A DNA stretch of 64,000 nt from Gemmatimonadota bacterium (GCA_016704465.1 JADJAD010000001.1:1116001-1180000), one strand, 5' to 3'. Shown: positions 36,623 to 46,336, counted from the first letter of the stretch. A program made the numbers and translations. The notes: generated by a model from the sequence alone, not told the origin.

Positions 36623-37735
36623 ATGACCGTCCCCCGCATCCACGGCCTTCCCCGCCACATGCCAGCGCAAATAGAACTCGGCCTCGAGACCTTCGGCGAC
36701 GTGACCCGCGACAGCGCCGGCCACCTGCTCTCGCACTCGCAGGTCATACGCCATGTCATCGACGAGGCAGTCCTCGCCGACGAGGTCGGCGTCGACTTCT
36801 TCGGCATCGGCGAGCATCACCGCGAGGACTTCGCCGTCTCGTCGCCCGAAATGGTTCTGGCCACCATCGCCGGCCGCACCTCGCGCATCCGGCTCGGCTC
36901 GGCCGTGACCGTGCTCAGCTCCGACGACCCCGTCCGCGTCTTCCAGCGCTTCTCCACCCTCGATGCCGCCTCCAACGGGCGCGCCGAGATCATCCTCGGG
37001 CGCGGCTCGTTCACCGAGTCGTTCCCGCTCTTCGGCTTCCCGCTCGACCAGTACGCCACGCTCTTCGAGGAACGGCTCGACCTCTTCGCCGCCCTGCTCG
37101 AAGCGGACCGCACCGGGACCCCCGTCACCTGGCGCGGCACCACGCGTGCAGCGCTAACGGACAAGCGCGTGTATCCGTCCACCGCCGGCGGCACCATCAA
37201 GACGTGGATCGGCGTCGGCGGCAGCCCCGAGAGCGTGGTGCGCGCCGCGAAGTACCGCATGCCGCTCATGCTCGCCATCATCGGCGGCGCAGCGCAGCGC
37301 TTCGCTCCCTACGTCGAGCTCTACCACCGCGCGCTCGCCGACGTCGGCGCGCCGTCACTCCCCATCGGCGTGCATTCCCACGGACACGTGGCCGAAAGCG
37401 ACGCCGAGGCACGGGCCGAGCTCTGGCCGCCATGGCGCGAGATGCGCGACCGAATCGGCGCCGAGCGCGGGTGGCCGCCGACCAGCCGTGCCGACTTCGA
37501 GCGCGAGGCGGACCAGGGTTCGCTTTACGTCGGCGCCCCAGAGACCGTCGCGCAGCGCATCGCCACCACGGTGCGATCGCTCGGCCTGTCGCGCTTCGAC
37601 ATCAAGTACAGCGCGGGCGCGCTCGCGCACGAGACGCTGATGCGCAGCATCGCCTTGTTTGGGCGCGAGGTGGCGCCGCGCGTGAGGGCGTTGGTGGCCA
37701 AGGAGGCAGGGCTGGAAGTGAACGCAGAGCCGTGA
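36623..37735 (+). CDS. LLM-class flavin-dependent oxidoreductase (luciferase-like)
   Basis: A 370-residue TIM-barrel flavoenzyme. IELGLETFGD starts the first strand, and VDFFGIGEHHREDFAVSSPE is the hallmark of luciferase-like monooxygenases of the LLM class. RIRLGSAVTVLSSDDPVRVF and AEIILGRGSFTESFPLFGF follow, with a C-terminal GAPETVAQRIATTVRSLGLS. It uses reduced FMN or F420; the choice cannot be made here. ATG 36623 is used, ATG 36659 is possible. The 3' end of the gene lies inside a 14-bp tandem repeat that continues past the stop. Confidence 0.88.
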   Translation: MTVPRIHGLPRHMPAQIELGLETFGDVTRDSAGHLLSHSQVIRHVIDEAVLADEVGVDFFGIGEHHREDFAVSSPEMVLATIAGRTSRIRLGSAVTVLSSDDPVRVFQRFSTLDAASNGRAEIILGRGSFTESFPLFGFPLDQYATLFEERLDLFAALLEADRTGTPVTWRGTTRAALTDKRVYPSTAGGTIKTWIGVGGSPESVVRAAKYRMPLMLAIIGGAAQRFAPYVELYHRALADVGAPSLPIGVHSHGHVAESDAEARAELWPPWREMRDRIGAERGWPPTSRADFEREADQGSLYVGAPETVAQRIATTVRSLGLSRFDIKYSAGALAHETLMRSIALFGREVAPRVRALVAKEAGLEVNAEP

Positions 37736-37799
37736 ACGCAGAGCCGTGAACGCAGAGCCGTGAAGGCGGTGGCGTGAAGGCGGCGATGTGAACGGCAGG
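37718..37799. repeat. 14-bp tandem repeat (minisatellite)
   Basis: Three exact copies of GTGAACGCAGAGCC (37718-37759) are followed by two or three diverged copies beginning GTGAAGGCGG and GTGAACGGC. It begins inside the last codons of the oxidoreductase gene. Because 14 is not a multiple of 3, copy change would alter its C-terminus. Confidence 0.85.
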
Positions 37800-37942
37800 A
37801 GGTTGGCGCCTCGAGGTGAGTCCGGCCTCTTGGCGTCGCATCCGGTACCACGCGTGTTGCCGACAAGCGTCGGGCCCGCGAGTCGCTCGCTGACGCATAT
37901 TGCGAGTCCTCCCACTGACGACACCTCCTCCCGGACCCCGAC

Positions 37943-38899
37943 ATGTACTGGGCGACCCGTCTCATCACCGTGTGCGCCGTCGCACCGCTCCTCTCCTCGG
38001 CGGCCCACGCGCAGGCGCGCCAACCCGGCACCACCTGGACCGACGAGCAGCTGCTCAAGGCCGTCGCCCCGGCACGCGCCGGGCGCCGGCTCACGCCAAA
38101 GTCGTGGCCCAACAACGCCCGCGTCGCCGTCAGCATCACCTTCGACGACGACAACGAGTCCTACCTGCTCGCATCCGGCGATACCTCCGCCACCACCCTC
38201 TCGGCTGGTGAGTTTGGCGCCAAGTCCGGCTTGCCGCGCATCCTGCGCCTGTTCGACAAGTACCAGCTCCCGTCCACCTTCTTCATTCCGGCCGTCAGTG
38301 CCCTGCTGCACCCGGAGATGATTCCGGCCATCATGCAGTCCGGGCGCCATGAGATCGGCGTGCACGGCTGGATCCACGAGTTCCCTCCCGCCCTTGCCAG
38401 CCGTGAGGAGGAAGAGCGGCTGATGAACAAGGCCATCGACTACCTCACCACAGCGACGGGCAAGCGCCCCGTCGGCTATCGAGCGCCAGCGTGGGCCTTC
38501 AGCCCGCACACCCTCGACCTCGTGCGCAAGGCCGGCTTTCTCTACGAAAGCTCGCTGCAAGCCATGGACGAGCCCTACGAGATCGTCTCCAACGGCCAGC
38601 CGACCGGTCTCGTCGAACTTGGCATCGACTGGACGCTCACTGAGACCCCGTACCTCGGCGCTCGCGGCGCCATGCCGTCACCCGAATCCGTCTTCCAGCT
38701 CTTTCGCGAGGAGTTCGACGGCGCGTATGCCGAGGGGACCATGTTCGTGCTGACGTTGCATCCACACGTCACCGGACATCGCGCCCCCATGCATCACCTG
38801 GAGGAGCTCATCCAGTACATGAAGGCCAAGCCCGGGGTCTGGTTCGCGACGACGGAGCAGATTGCGCGGTACGTGAAGGAGCAGGCGGGGATGAAGTAG
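37943..38899 (+). CDS. Exported polysaccharide deacetylase (NodB fold)
   Basis: A 318-residue protein with a signal peptide (MYWATRLITVCAVAPLLSSA, cleavage near AHAQ). NodB motifs: SITFDDDNES (metal-binding Asp), HEIGVHGWIHE (metal His pair), RAPAWAFSPHT (motif 3) and TLHPHVTGH (motif 5 catalytic His). The spacing matches the HpPgdA/cyclic imidase-like group, which often deacetylates peptidoglycan or related amides and not chitin. Alone on its strand; a small hairpin GCGGCG/CGCCGC (38900-38914) follows the stop. Confidence 0.85.
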   Translation: MYWATRLITVCAVAPLLSSAAHAQARQPGTTWTDEQLLKAVAPARAGRRLTPKSWPNNARVAVSITFDDDNESYLLASGDTSATTLSAGEFGAKSGLPRILRLFDKYQLPSTFFIPAVSALLHPEMIPAIMQSGRHEIGVHGWIHEFPPALASREEEERLMNKAIDYLTTATGKRPVGYRAPAWAFSPHTLDLVRKAGFLYESSLQAMDEPYEIVSNGQPTGLVELGIDWTLTETPYLGARGAMPSPESVFQLFREEFDGAYAEGTMFVLTLHPHVTGHRAPMHHLEELIQYMKAKPGVWFATTEQIARYVKEQAGMK

Positions 38900-38981
38900 G
38901 CGGCGACTCGCCGCGGGCGAGGGACATGGTCGTACCGTCCCGTGAGTGAGCGCCCTCGGAGTGAGGTCCGTTTGACGCGTC

Positions 38982-39554
38982 CTACTGCGGCGCCTCCTGG
39001 TGTGCCTCGGCGCTCACGGCCGCTCCCCCTTTCCGGCGCAGGAACGCCGGCGGCTTGAACGCCGCGCGCTCCTCCTCCGTGAGCCGCAACGTCACTCGCG
39101 TCGCCGCCGCCACACCCGCGGCATGCTCCACATCCTGCAGCGCGCGAATGCGCGCATCGGCCCTGGAGTTCTGCAGGTGGCGCTGCGTCTCCCACCCCTT
39201 CGAAATCCCGCTCGGCAGTCCCAGCAACTGGTCGAATTCGTCGGGGGTCACACCGAGCGATTCACGCGTGCGGCGAATCTCCTGGTGCGTGAGCAGGCCG
39301 TGCGTCTCGCGGATCACCGCCATCGTTGTCAGATAGTCTCCCTCGATATGCTCCGGCGCCCGCCGCTCCGTCTCGCACTTGCTGCACCGCAGCACGCGCC
39401 GCTCCACCGTCACCGTCAGCCCGACCATTGATTCCGTCTTCTTGATCGTCGTGCCGGCGAAGACGCCGCCACAACCGGCGTGACGGTCGACGAAGGGGAC
39501 GAGGGGAGGAAGCGACGCAGCGGAGCTGGGAACGGCGGCGTGCGGATCGGTCAT
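38982..39554 (-). CDS. MqsA-like HTH regulator with partial zinc site
   Basis: A 190-residue protein. A short N-terminal zinc-finger-like segment (RHAGCGGVF ... VLRCSKCETERRAPE) precedes an HTH_XRE domain: LTHQEIRRTRESLGVTPDEF, then QLLGLPSGISKGWETQRHLQ, matching MqsA/YgiT-type antitoxins. The usual first CxxC is reduced to H-x2-C, so the zinc site may be altered. No MqsR toxin gene lies beside it. I place the start at ATG 39554 (Met19 of the longer frame). Likely a free-standing transcription regulator. Confidence 0.72.
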   Translation of the reverse strand: MTDPHAAVPSSAASLPPLVPFVDRHAGCGGVFAGTTIKKTESMVGLTVTVERRVLRCSKCETERRAPEHIEGDYLTTMAVIRETHGLLTHQEIRRTRESLGVTPDEFDQLLGLPSGISKGWETQRHLQNSRADARIRALQDVEHAAGVAAATRVTLRLTEEERAAFKPPAFLRRKGGAAVSAEAHQEAPQ

Positions 39555-39761
39555 CGTGGGTGGGGGTCGGGGAGAGTTCGTGCTGGCGGCGCGGATGTGT
39601 CGCGGCAAAGGTAATGCGCGGGGTCCGTCGGCTGCGGCGACCGCGGGGCCGGCGGTGTTCGAGCAGCGTATCGTGGTGTGGAGCGAACGAGACCGGCCGG
39701 CCTCTCCTCAGGGCATCGTTCGCTCGTCCGGCGTACGTCGACGCACCGCACCGCCGACTCG

Positions 39762-42272
39762 CTACGGCTGGACCATGCGATAGTTCGCCGGCGGCTCGGC
39801 GCCGAGCAGATGGCGGACGAAATAATCCCACGAACGCTTGATGGCGTACGTCGAGCGCTGATGGCCTGCGTCGGTGAGGATCAGCATGTCGAAATCCTTG
39901 CCCGCGTTCTCCAGCGCGTCGACAAGGCGCAGAGTCTCGGCCGGCGGGTTGTTGCAGTCCATGTCGCCAGTCATCAAGAACAGCTTCCCTTTCAGGTTCG
40001 CCGCGTACTTGTAGTTCGCTTCTGCCTCGTAGTTGTCGCTCGAACCGACAGCCTGGTACGGCCCCTGATACTTCTCGCCCCAATACCAGCCGTACACGCG
40101 GAAGTCGTGGTTGCCCGACCCCGCCACGCCGACCTTGAAGAAGTCCGGATAGTGCAGCATGGCTGCCGCGGCAGTGTATCCGCCACCCGAGTGCCCAACG
40201 ACGCCCACGCGCGTCGTGTCAATCCACGGGTACTTCGTCGCCAACTGGCGAATCGCCGCGATCTGATCGGGAAGACCGTTGTCGCTCACGCGCCCGTAGT
40301 AGAAGTCCGAGAACGGCTTGGATCGCTGCGGAGATGAGCCCATCGCATCGAGCTGGATCACGATGAAGCCTAACTCGGCGAGGGAGCGCCGCATGCCCTC
40401 TTCACCCATGTTCCGCGTCGCGGTCCGTCGATCCCGGCGAGTCTCGACGGTCGTGCCGAGTACCCAGTCGGGCCCCTTGAACACCCAGTCGCCAACGCTA
40501 CCGCGTTGTGGTCCAGGGTAGACGTACGTGATGATCGGGTAGCGCTTGCCCGGATCGAAGTTGCTCGGCTTGTCCAGGATCCCCCACAGATCGGTTGCGC
40601 CGTCGCGCGCCTTGGTCGTGAACACCTCTCCGGGCGTCCAGTGACTGGCGCGCAGCGGCGCGGCGTCACCGCGTGCGAGCTCCATCACGACCGCGCCGTT
40701 GGCGTCACGCAGGACGGTGATGGGCGGCACATGCACCTGCGAGTAGGTGTCGAGGAAGTACGGCGCGCCCGGAACCAACCGAATCGTGTGGTTGCCCGGC
40801 TCCGGTGTGAGCAGGGTCATGCCGCCACCGTCGAAGCCGACCCGATACAGGTAGGCGTAGTACGGCACGCCCGGCTCCTTGCCCCACGCGGTGAAGTACA
40901 CCTGCTTGCGCGCGCTATCCACACGGATGATGTCGGCCAGCACGTACGGACCGCGCTCGAGCTGGTTCTTGAGCGTGCCGTCCTTCGCGTATCGATACAG
41001 GTGCCCCCAGTCGTCTCGCTTGGACCGCCAGAGGATGTCCTCGCCTCCGTTCACCACGGCCCAGCCGTTGTTGCGGTGGTCGACAAACGTCGAGGAGGAA
41101 TCGGCGACGATCGTGCGCAGTGTTCCCGACGTCGCGTCGACCTCCGAGAGCCGCACGATCCGGCTGCCGCGCGTGGACGTGATCACGAACAGCTCGTCCG
41201 ACGTGCGACCCCATCGCGCCTCGCCGGGGCTCCCAAGCGCCCCGATAGGATCGGACCTGACCTGCATCGCAGACCGGCTCGCGACATCGAACACCCAGAA
41301 GGTGTAGCGCATGACGGCGCTATCGCCCGGCACCGCGTAGAAGTAGCTGTGATCGACGGGCTGGTTGCTCGTGGAGGAGTAGAGCGGATAGATGCGCACG
41401 CCGCGAAGATCGTCGCGCTTCGTGACCAGCTTCTTCGAGTCAGGCGACCAGCGCAGTTCGCTCGGAGCGGGAATGAACCGGTTCAGTGCGACGTGGGCGA
41501 CCTCCAGCCCAAATTCGTAGAGTCCGAACCCGCTGCGGGTCGTGCCATCGGTTGTCAATGCGATAGAGCCACTCGGCAGCGGCACCGAATCGGGAAGCGG
41601 CAGTGGTCCGGGCACGACGCGCGCGTCGCATCCATTCCGAATCGCCGGGCGACGCACGGGATGCCATGCCGATGGATCGGCATCGCTCAGGCGTGCCGGA
41701 CGTAGATACAGGTTGTAATTCCACACGAACGCGTCCCACCGTCCGTCAGGCGACCGCGAAGCCCACGAGGGCCCGGTCAGGCTATCTCGAACCGCGAGCC
41801 GAGCCGGAGCCACCGCCGCGCACTGCCCCGTCGCCAGGGGACACCAGTAGGTCGCGCCGCGCAACTCGAACTGCATCGCACGCTCTCGATCGACCAGCGA
41901 ACCGGTCGGCAGCTCGTGAGGGTCGATCGTCGTATCGGCGAGCGCCGAGAGCGAGGCCGCGACTCGCGCGTTGTCGATGAGCGAGCGCCGAGTGCGCGCG
42001 CGTGGATCGACGAGGTACATGGTACCGCGATCGGCACCCGAGCCGGTTGCTTCGTAGTAGAATCGCACGCTGTCGGGGAGCCACACCGGGTACACGCGAC
42101 CGCCCACGAGCAGTGGATCGAAGGTGCGAATGCGATCGGCGCGCGCGTACGCGTCGGCAAGCTGCGCTCGCATGCTGGAGGGCAGCGCGAGGAGTGCGAG
42201 CACGACAGCGAGCGTGAGGCTGCGTGCGGCCCTGCCAGGTGCGACGGGGCCGTGGCGATTCACTCGCATCAT
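39762..42272 (-). CDS. Prolyl oligopeptidase family (S9/DPP4-like) peptidase
   Basis: An 836-residue exported serine peptidase. Signal peptide around ARSLTLAVVLALLALPSSMRA. A DPPIV-type N-terminal beta-propeller (YPVWLPDSVRFYYEATGSG, LRWSPDSKKLVTKRDDLRG) precedes an alpha/beta hydrolase domain with VGVVGHSGGGYTAAAA (catalytic Ser near 693), TGDMDCNNPPAE (Asp) and DAGHQRSTYA (His). It should remove dipeptides or cleave peptides after proline. Start is one of two adjacent ATGs (42272, 42269) preceded by GAGAGGA. Single gene. Confidence 0.9.
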   Translation of the reverse strand: MMRVNRHGPVAPGRAARSLTLAVVLALLALPSSMRAQLADAYARADRIRTFDPLLVGGRVYPVWLPDSVRFYYEATGSGADRGTMYLVDPRARTRRSLIDNARVAASLSALADTTIDPHELPTGSLVDRERAMQFELRGATYWCPLATGQCAAVAPARLAVRDSLTGPSWASRSPDGRWDAFVWNYNLYLRPARLSDADPSAWHPVRRPAIRNGCDARVVPGPLPLPDSVPLPSGSIALTTDGTTRSGFGLYEFGLEVAHVALNRFIPAPSELRWSPDSKKLVTKRDDLRGVRIYPLYSSTSNQPVDHSYFYAVPGDSAVMRYTFWVFDVASRSAMQVRSDPIGALGSPGEARWGRTSDELFVITSTRGSRIVRLSEVDATSGTLRTIVADSSSTFVDHRNNGWAVVNGGEDILWRSKRDDWGHLYRYAKDGTLKNQLERGPYVLADIIRVDSARKQVYFTAWGKEPGVPYYAYLYRVGFDGGGMTLLTPEPGNHTIRLVPGAPYFLDTYSQVHVPPITVLRDANGAVVMELARGDAAPLRASHWTPGEVFTTKARDGATDLWGILDKPSNFDPGKRYPIITYVYPGPQRGSVGDWVFKGPDWVLGTTVETRRDRRTATRNMGEEGMRRSLAELGFIVIQLDAMGSSPQRSKPFSDFYYGRVSDNGLPDQIAAIRQLATKYPWIDTTRVGVVGHSGGGYTAAAAMLHYPDFFKVGVAGSGNHDFRVYGWYWGEKYQGPYQAVGSSDNYEAEANYKYAANLKGKLFLMTGDMDCNNPPAETLRLVDALENAGKDFDMLILTDAGHQRSTYAIKRSWDYFVRHLLGAEPPANYRMVQP

Positions 42273-42302
42273 GGAGTCTGATCCTCTCAATCGTTAGAGG
42301 GC

Positions 42303-42344
42303 GTGGGCCGTCGCGCATGGGCCGTCGCGCATGGGCCGTCGCGC
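42303..42344. repeat. 14-bp tandem repeat (minisatellite)
   Basis: Three copies of (A/G)TGGGCCGTCGCGC, a 14-base GC-rich unit, one differing at the first base, followed by a decayed fourth. It lies just upstream of the minus-strand peptidase start. Confidence 0.8.
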
Positions 42345-42601
42345 GTGGGCCCGCGCCTGCGGCCGGACGACTTTGTACCAGCCGCTGGATGGGGCTGACA
42401 CCACCGTTGCTCGAGCGACTTGGCGCGCGACAACTACGTCGCGGCAAAACTAACCTGCGTCACCCATCAGCAGCTGTATGCGATGGTGCTGGGATCGAGG
42501 AATCGCCGACGCTCTCCGGAGGACACGTGCAACGACGACCAACCCCCTCTGCGCGAACGGATTCGCGAGCTGTGAGGCGCGCCTTCTCGCCGTACCTGCA
42601 T

Positions 42602-42656
42602 CGACCCGGCAACGACCCGGCAACGACCCGGCAACGACCCGGCAACGACCCTGCAA
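42602..42656. repeat. 11-bp tandem repeat (minisatellite)
   Basis: Four exact copies of CGACCCGGCAA and a fifth with one change, 33 bases beyond the stop of the kinase-permease gene. Such short GC-rich repeats are prone to slippage and assembly error. Confidence 0.85.
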
Positions 42657-42689
42657 CGGCCCCGCTTGCAGAGTAACGCGCCCGCTCGA

Positions 42690-45600
42690 CTACTCCACGC
42701 GGATCGCCACCAGCGCATCGACCTTGGCCGCCCGCAGCGAGGGAACGACACACGCCAGCAGTCCGACCGCGAGCATCGCCAGCAGCGCCAGCATCCATGT
42801 GCCGGCGTCGAGCGGGCTCACGCCATAGAGAAGTCCCTGCAGCAATCGAGTGGTCCCAACCCCCAGCAGCAGCCCGAGCAGCGATCCGATCCCGACCAGT
42901 CGCACCCCGGTTCCCGCCAGCTCTCTGACGATGCGTCCGGGGGTGCTGCCCAGCGCGCTGCGAATGCCGATCTCTCGCGTGCGCTGTGCAACGGCATAAC
43001 TCATCACCCCGTAGATCCCGGCTATCGCCAGCAACACCGCCACCGCGGCGAAGGTACCGATCAGGGAGAAGAGGAAGCGGGGCCGACCGACACTCTCCGC
43101 CATGACGGCACGCATCGGGAGGACGGACGTGATCGCGGCGCCGCGATCGACGGCGCGGATAGCCGCCAGCACCGAGGGGATGACGCGTTCCGGATCACCG
43201 CCTGCAACCCGCACAAGCAATGCGAAGCCGGTCCCGCCGTTGCCACCGCTCTGTCGGTAGGGAAAGTACACCTCCGGCGCTGGCGGGCGAATGGGGCCGA
43301 CGTTCCGGATGTTGGACACCACACCCACGATCGTCGCGAAGGTGGTGTCCCCCAGGTGAAAGCGCTTGCCGACCGGATCCACCCCCTTGAAGTCGCGGTC
43401 GACGAGCGCCTGATTCGCGAGCACCACCCGAGGCGCCGCCGGCCGATCATCGTCGGCGTCGACCAGCAGTCGCCCGGCCATCAGGCGCTGCTGCGTGACG
43501 CCGAAGAAGCCGGGCGTCGCGATCCGTGTCTCCGCCAGGGGCAACGACGCCGGATTGTCTCCGGGCTGCCCCTCATACTGGATGTTGAAGTTCCACCCCC
43601 ACTCGCGATACGGCATCAGCGATGTCGCCCCCGACGCGGCCACACCGGGGAGGCGTCCGATCTCGGCGAGCACGGGTTCGAGGAAGCGCTGCACGACCGA
43701 CTGCCCCTCGTAGCGCTGACGCGCGACCCGCACCGCCAGCGTGAGCATGCGATCCGGCTCGAAGCCGGGATCGCTGGTCAAGAGCGAGGTGAATCCCTTG
43801 AGCACCAGGCCAGCGCCGATGAGCAGGACGAGCGACAGCGCCACCTGCGCGACCACCAGCGCCCCGAGCGCGCGGTGCTGCACCGCTCCCGCGCCGGCGC
43901 CCCGTCCGCCGCGCAAGGCATCCTGCGGATCGACCGTTGTCCCCTGCCACGCAGGAAACAGTCCGCACACAATCGCCACCAGCAGGGCCAGGGTCAGGGC
44001 GAACAGCACGATGCGCATGTCCACGACCAGGCCGGTCAGTTGGGGCATGCGCTCGGCGGCCAGTCGGCCGATGCTTTGTACCCCTAGTACGGCAAGCCCC
44101 AGCCCTCCGGCCACGCCAGCCAGCGCGAGCAGCACGCTCTCCACCAGCACCGGTCGCATGACGTCCCAGCGCGACGCCCCGAGCGCCGTACGCACGGCCA
44201 GCTCGCGCTGGCGCCGAACCCCGCGGGCCAGCAGGAGGCTCGCGACGTTGGTGCTGGCGATCAGCAGGACAATGATCACCGCACCAAACAGGAGCAGCAG
44301 TGGCGCGCGAACCGGGGCAAGGCTGTCGCCGTGCATCGGTACCGCGCGTACCGATTCGCTGGCGAGTTCCGGGTGCAACTCCACGATGGCGGCAAATCGC
44401 GCCACCAGGTCTCGCTGAGCCGCGCCCGCCGTGCCACCAGGGGCCAGGCGTCCCAGCACACTCAGAAAGTTGCTGCGGCGCGAGGTCAGTTCGCGTTCGC
44501 TGAAGCGCATCGGCTCCCACAGGTCGCCGGCAAACTGACGGCCGCCGTTCGGGACGGCGAAGTCGCGCGGCAGTATGCCGACCACCGTGACCGGCTCGCC
44601 ATCGATCTGCACCGCACGCGAGAGCACCGTCGGATCAGCGCCGAACACGCGCTGCCAGAACGCCTCGCTCAGCACGACGACGCGCGGCTGGCTCAGCGAG
44701 TCATCGGTCTCGGTGAGCAGGCGGCCACGCAGCGCGTGCGCGCCGAGCAAGGGGAAGAATCCTCCCGTGACGCGGACGCGACGCGCCTCGACCGCCTGGT
44801 CGGGCATGGAGACGAGCACCGTGCCGTCGGTCATCCCGGCCATCGCCGGCAGCTGCCGCGCCGTGCGGGCGAGATCGACGAAGTTGGGCGCCGAAAAGGG
44901 GAACGCGTCGGACTGCGGCGTGGTCCGATAGACCGTGACCAACTGCGCTGGATTGTCGAACGGCAGGTGCCGCAGCAGGGCGCGGTCGAGGGCGCTCGAG
45001 ACCGCTGCCGTCACGCCCAGTCCGAGCGACAAGCAGAGAATTGCCGAAATGCTCACGGTCGGCGCCCGGGCGAGGCTCCGGATCGCGGGACGAACCTCGT
45101 GCCGGATCATGCGCCACGCACCCAACAGGAATCGGCGAAGCATCGCCCCGATGGAACGGCCCTTCGCGTCGCGTGCGCGCGCGGCGCGCCTGCCCGGGGC
45201 GCTGTTGAGGACGTCGGGGTTCTGCAGCGCCCGCATGATGTCGAGCGCCGACCGCGGGCGCGCCGCCGGATCCTTCGCGAGGCACGACATGATGAGCGAC
45301 TCCAGCTCGCCCGGCACCTCGGCTCGGCGCGTAGACGGCGGCGGCGGGTGCTCCGTGAGATGGGCAGCCAATAGTTTGTGCGGCGCACGGCCTGCGAACG
45401 GCGGCGACCCGACAAGCATCTCGTACGCAACCGCGCCCAGCGAATAGAGGTCGGCGCGGAAGTCCGTTCCGGGGTCGCCCACCACCTGCTCGGGCGCCAT
45501 GTACGCCGGAGTACCAAGCGACATCCCTTCGACGGTCGCTCCACTGGGGAGCGCGGTGGCCGTGACAGGGAGGCGGTGCCGCGTGCTCGCCACCGCCTTG

Positions 45601-46094
45601 GCAACTCCAAAATCGCTGACCACCGCCGACGTCTTCATCAGCAGGATGTTGCCGGGCTTGATGTCGCGATGCACGACATCGCGGTCGTGTGCCATCGAGA
45701 GGGCGCGACACACGTCAATCAGGATCGAGACGGTCTCGCGAATCGAGAGGGGACCTCGACGCAGGCGCTGGCTGAGCGACTCGCCATCTACGTACGGCAT
45801 CACGAACCAGGGGAGCCCTTCACACTCGCCTGCGGCAAGCAGCGGGACGATCTGAGGATGCTGCAGGTGGGCGACGAGCGCTATCTCGCGACGAAAGCGC
45901 TCCGCCGCGTCGGCATCCGCGAGTTCCCGCGGGAGCAGCTTGATCACGACCGGCCGGTCGAACTCGACCTCGCGCGCCAGGAAGACCGCCGACATTCCGC
46001 CGCCCGTCAGTCGTCGCTCGATGGTGTACCGGGCGCCGAGCGCGACCTGGAGCCGGTCCGTCCAGTCGTTGGCGCGGAAGTCTGCCGCGGGCAT
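42690..46094 (-). CDS. Ser/Thr kinase fused to MacB/ADOP-type ABC permease
   Basis: A 1134-residue fusion. Residues 20-300 form a Hanks-type kinase: LTGGGMSAVFLAR, VVIK (Lys52), HRDIKPGN (Asp144), DFG (Asp161), GTPAYMAPEQ. From about 345 on it is an ADOP permease: PTVSISAILCLSLGLGVTAA is the first helix; a MacB-type periplasmic domain (VRVTGGFFPLLGAHALRGRL) and FtsX segments (LLLLFGAVIIVLLIASTNVA, ELAVRTALGASRWDVM) follow, then the second duplicated half ending RTREIGIRSALG and AAKVDALVAIRVE. No ATPase is encoded next to it, as usual for orphan permeases. ATG 46094 (ribosome site GAGGGAA) replaces the longer frame. The kinase may gate the transporter. Confidence 0.9.
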   Translation of the reverse strand: MPAADFRANDWTDRLQVALGARYTIERRLTGGGMSAVFLAREVEFDRPVVIKLLPRELADADAAERFRREIALVAHLQHPQIVPLLAAGECEGLPWFVMPYVDGESLSQRLRRGPLSIRETVSILIDVCRALSMAHDRDVVHRDIKPGNILLMKTSAVVSDFGVAKAVASTRHRLPVTATALPSGATVEGMSLGTPAYMAPEQVVGDPGTDFRADLYSLGAVAYEMLVGSPPFAGRAPHKLLAAHLTEHPPPPSTRRAEVPGELESLIMSCLAKDPAARPRSALDIMRALQNPDVLNSAPGRRAARARDAKGRSIGAMLRRFLLGAWRMIRHEVRPAIRSLARAPTVSISAILCLSLGLGVTAAVSSALDRALLRHLPFDNPAQLVTVYRTTPQSDAFPFSAPNFVDLARTARQLPAMAGMTDGTVLVSMPDQAVEARRVRVTGGFFPLLGAHALRGRLLTETDDSLSQPRVVVLSEAFWQRVFGADPTVLSRAVQIDGEPVTVVGILPRDFAVPNGGRQFAGDLWEPMRFSERELTSRRSNFLSVLGRLAPGGTAGAAQRDLVARFAAIVELHPELASESVRAVPMHGDSLAPVRAPLLLLFGAVIIVLLIASTNVASLLLARGVRRQRELAVRTALGASRWDVMRPVLVESVLLALAGVAGGLGLAVLGVQSIGRLAAERMPQLTGLVVDMRIVLFALTLALLVAIVCGLFPAWQGTTVDPQDALRGGRGAGAGAVQHRALGALVVAQVALSLVLLIGAGLVLKGFTSLLTSDPGFEPDRMLTLAVRVARQRYEGQSVVQRFLEPVLAEIGRLPGVAASGATSLMPYREWGWNFNIQYEGQPGDNPASLPLAETRIATPGFFGVTQQRLMAGRLLVDADDDRPAAPRVVLANQALVDRDFKGVDPVGKRFHLGDTTFATIVGVVSNIRNVGPIRPPAPEVYFPYRQSGGNGGTGFALLVRVAGGDPERVIPSVLAAIRAVDRGAAITSVLPMRAVMAESVGRPRFLFSLIGTFAAVAVLLAIAGIYGVMSYAVAQRTREIGIRSALGSTPGRIVRELAGTGVRLVGIGSLLGLLLGVGTTRLLQGLLYGVSPLDAGTWMLALLAMLAVGLLACVVPSLRAAKVDALVAIRVE

Positions 46095-46336
46095 GCGTTT
46101 CCCTCGCGTTCGAGATCGAGACTCCTCGTATCGCTCGATTGGACGCCCGGCCTCGACGCGAGGTTTGCACCGCGTGACGAACCGTGTCGGCCCAGTGGCC
46201 AGCGGTTGGTCGGGCTCGACGGCGACATGGCGACGAGACGACGCGCGAGTCTGGCCGTTCGCCAAGGCAGCCCCGGCGCCCATACTTCACAGCACGCGAG
46301 TAGGACCGCTCATCTTTCCGGCCCCGGTGACATCCG

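Larger units (their letters stand above)
42273..42689. other. Intergenic region holding two minisatellites
   Basis: About 420 bases with no convincing gene. It holds a 14-bp and an 11-bp tandem repeat (listed separately). The upstream part contains the ribosome site of the minus-strand peptidase gene; the distal part is the 3' flank of the kinase-permease gene. Confidence 0.4.
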
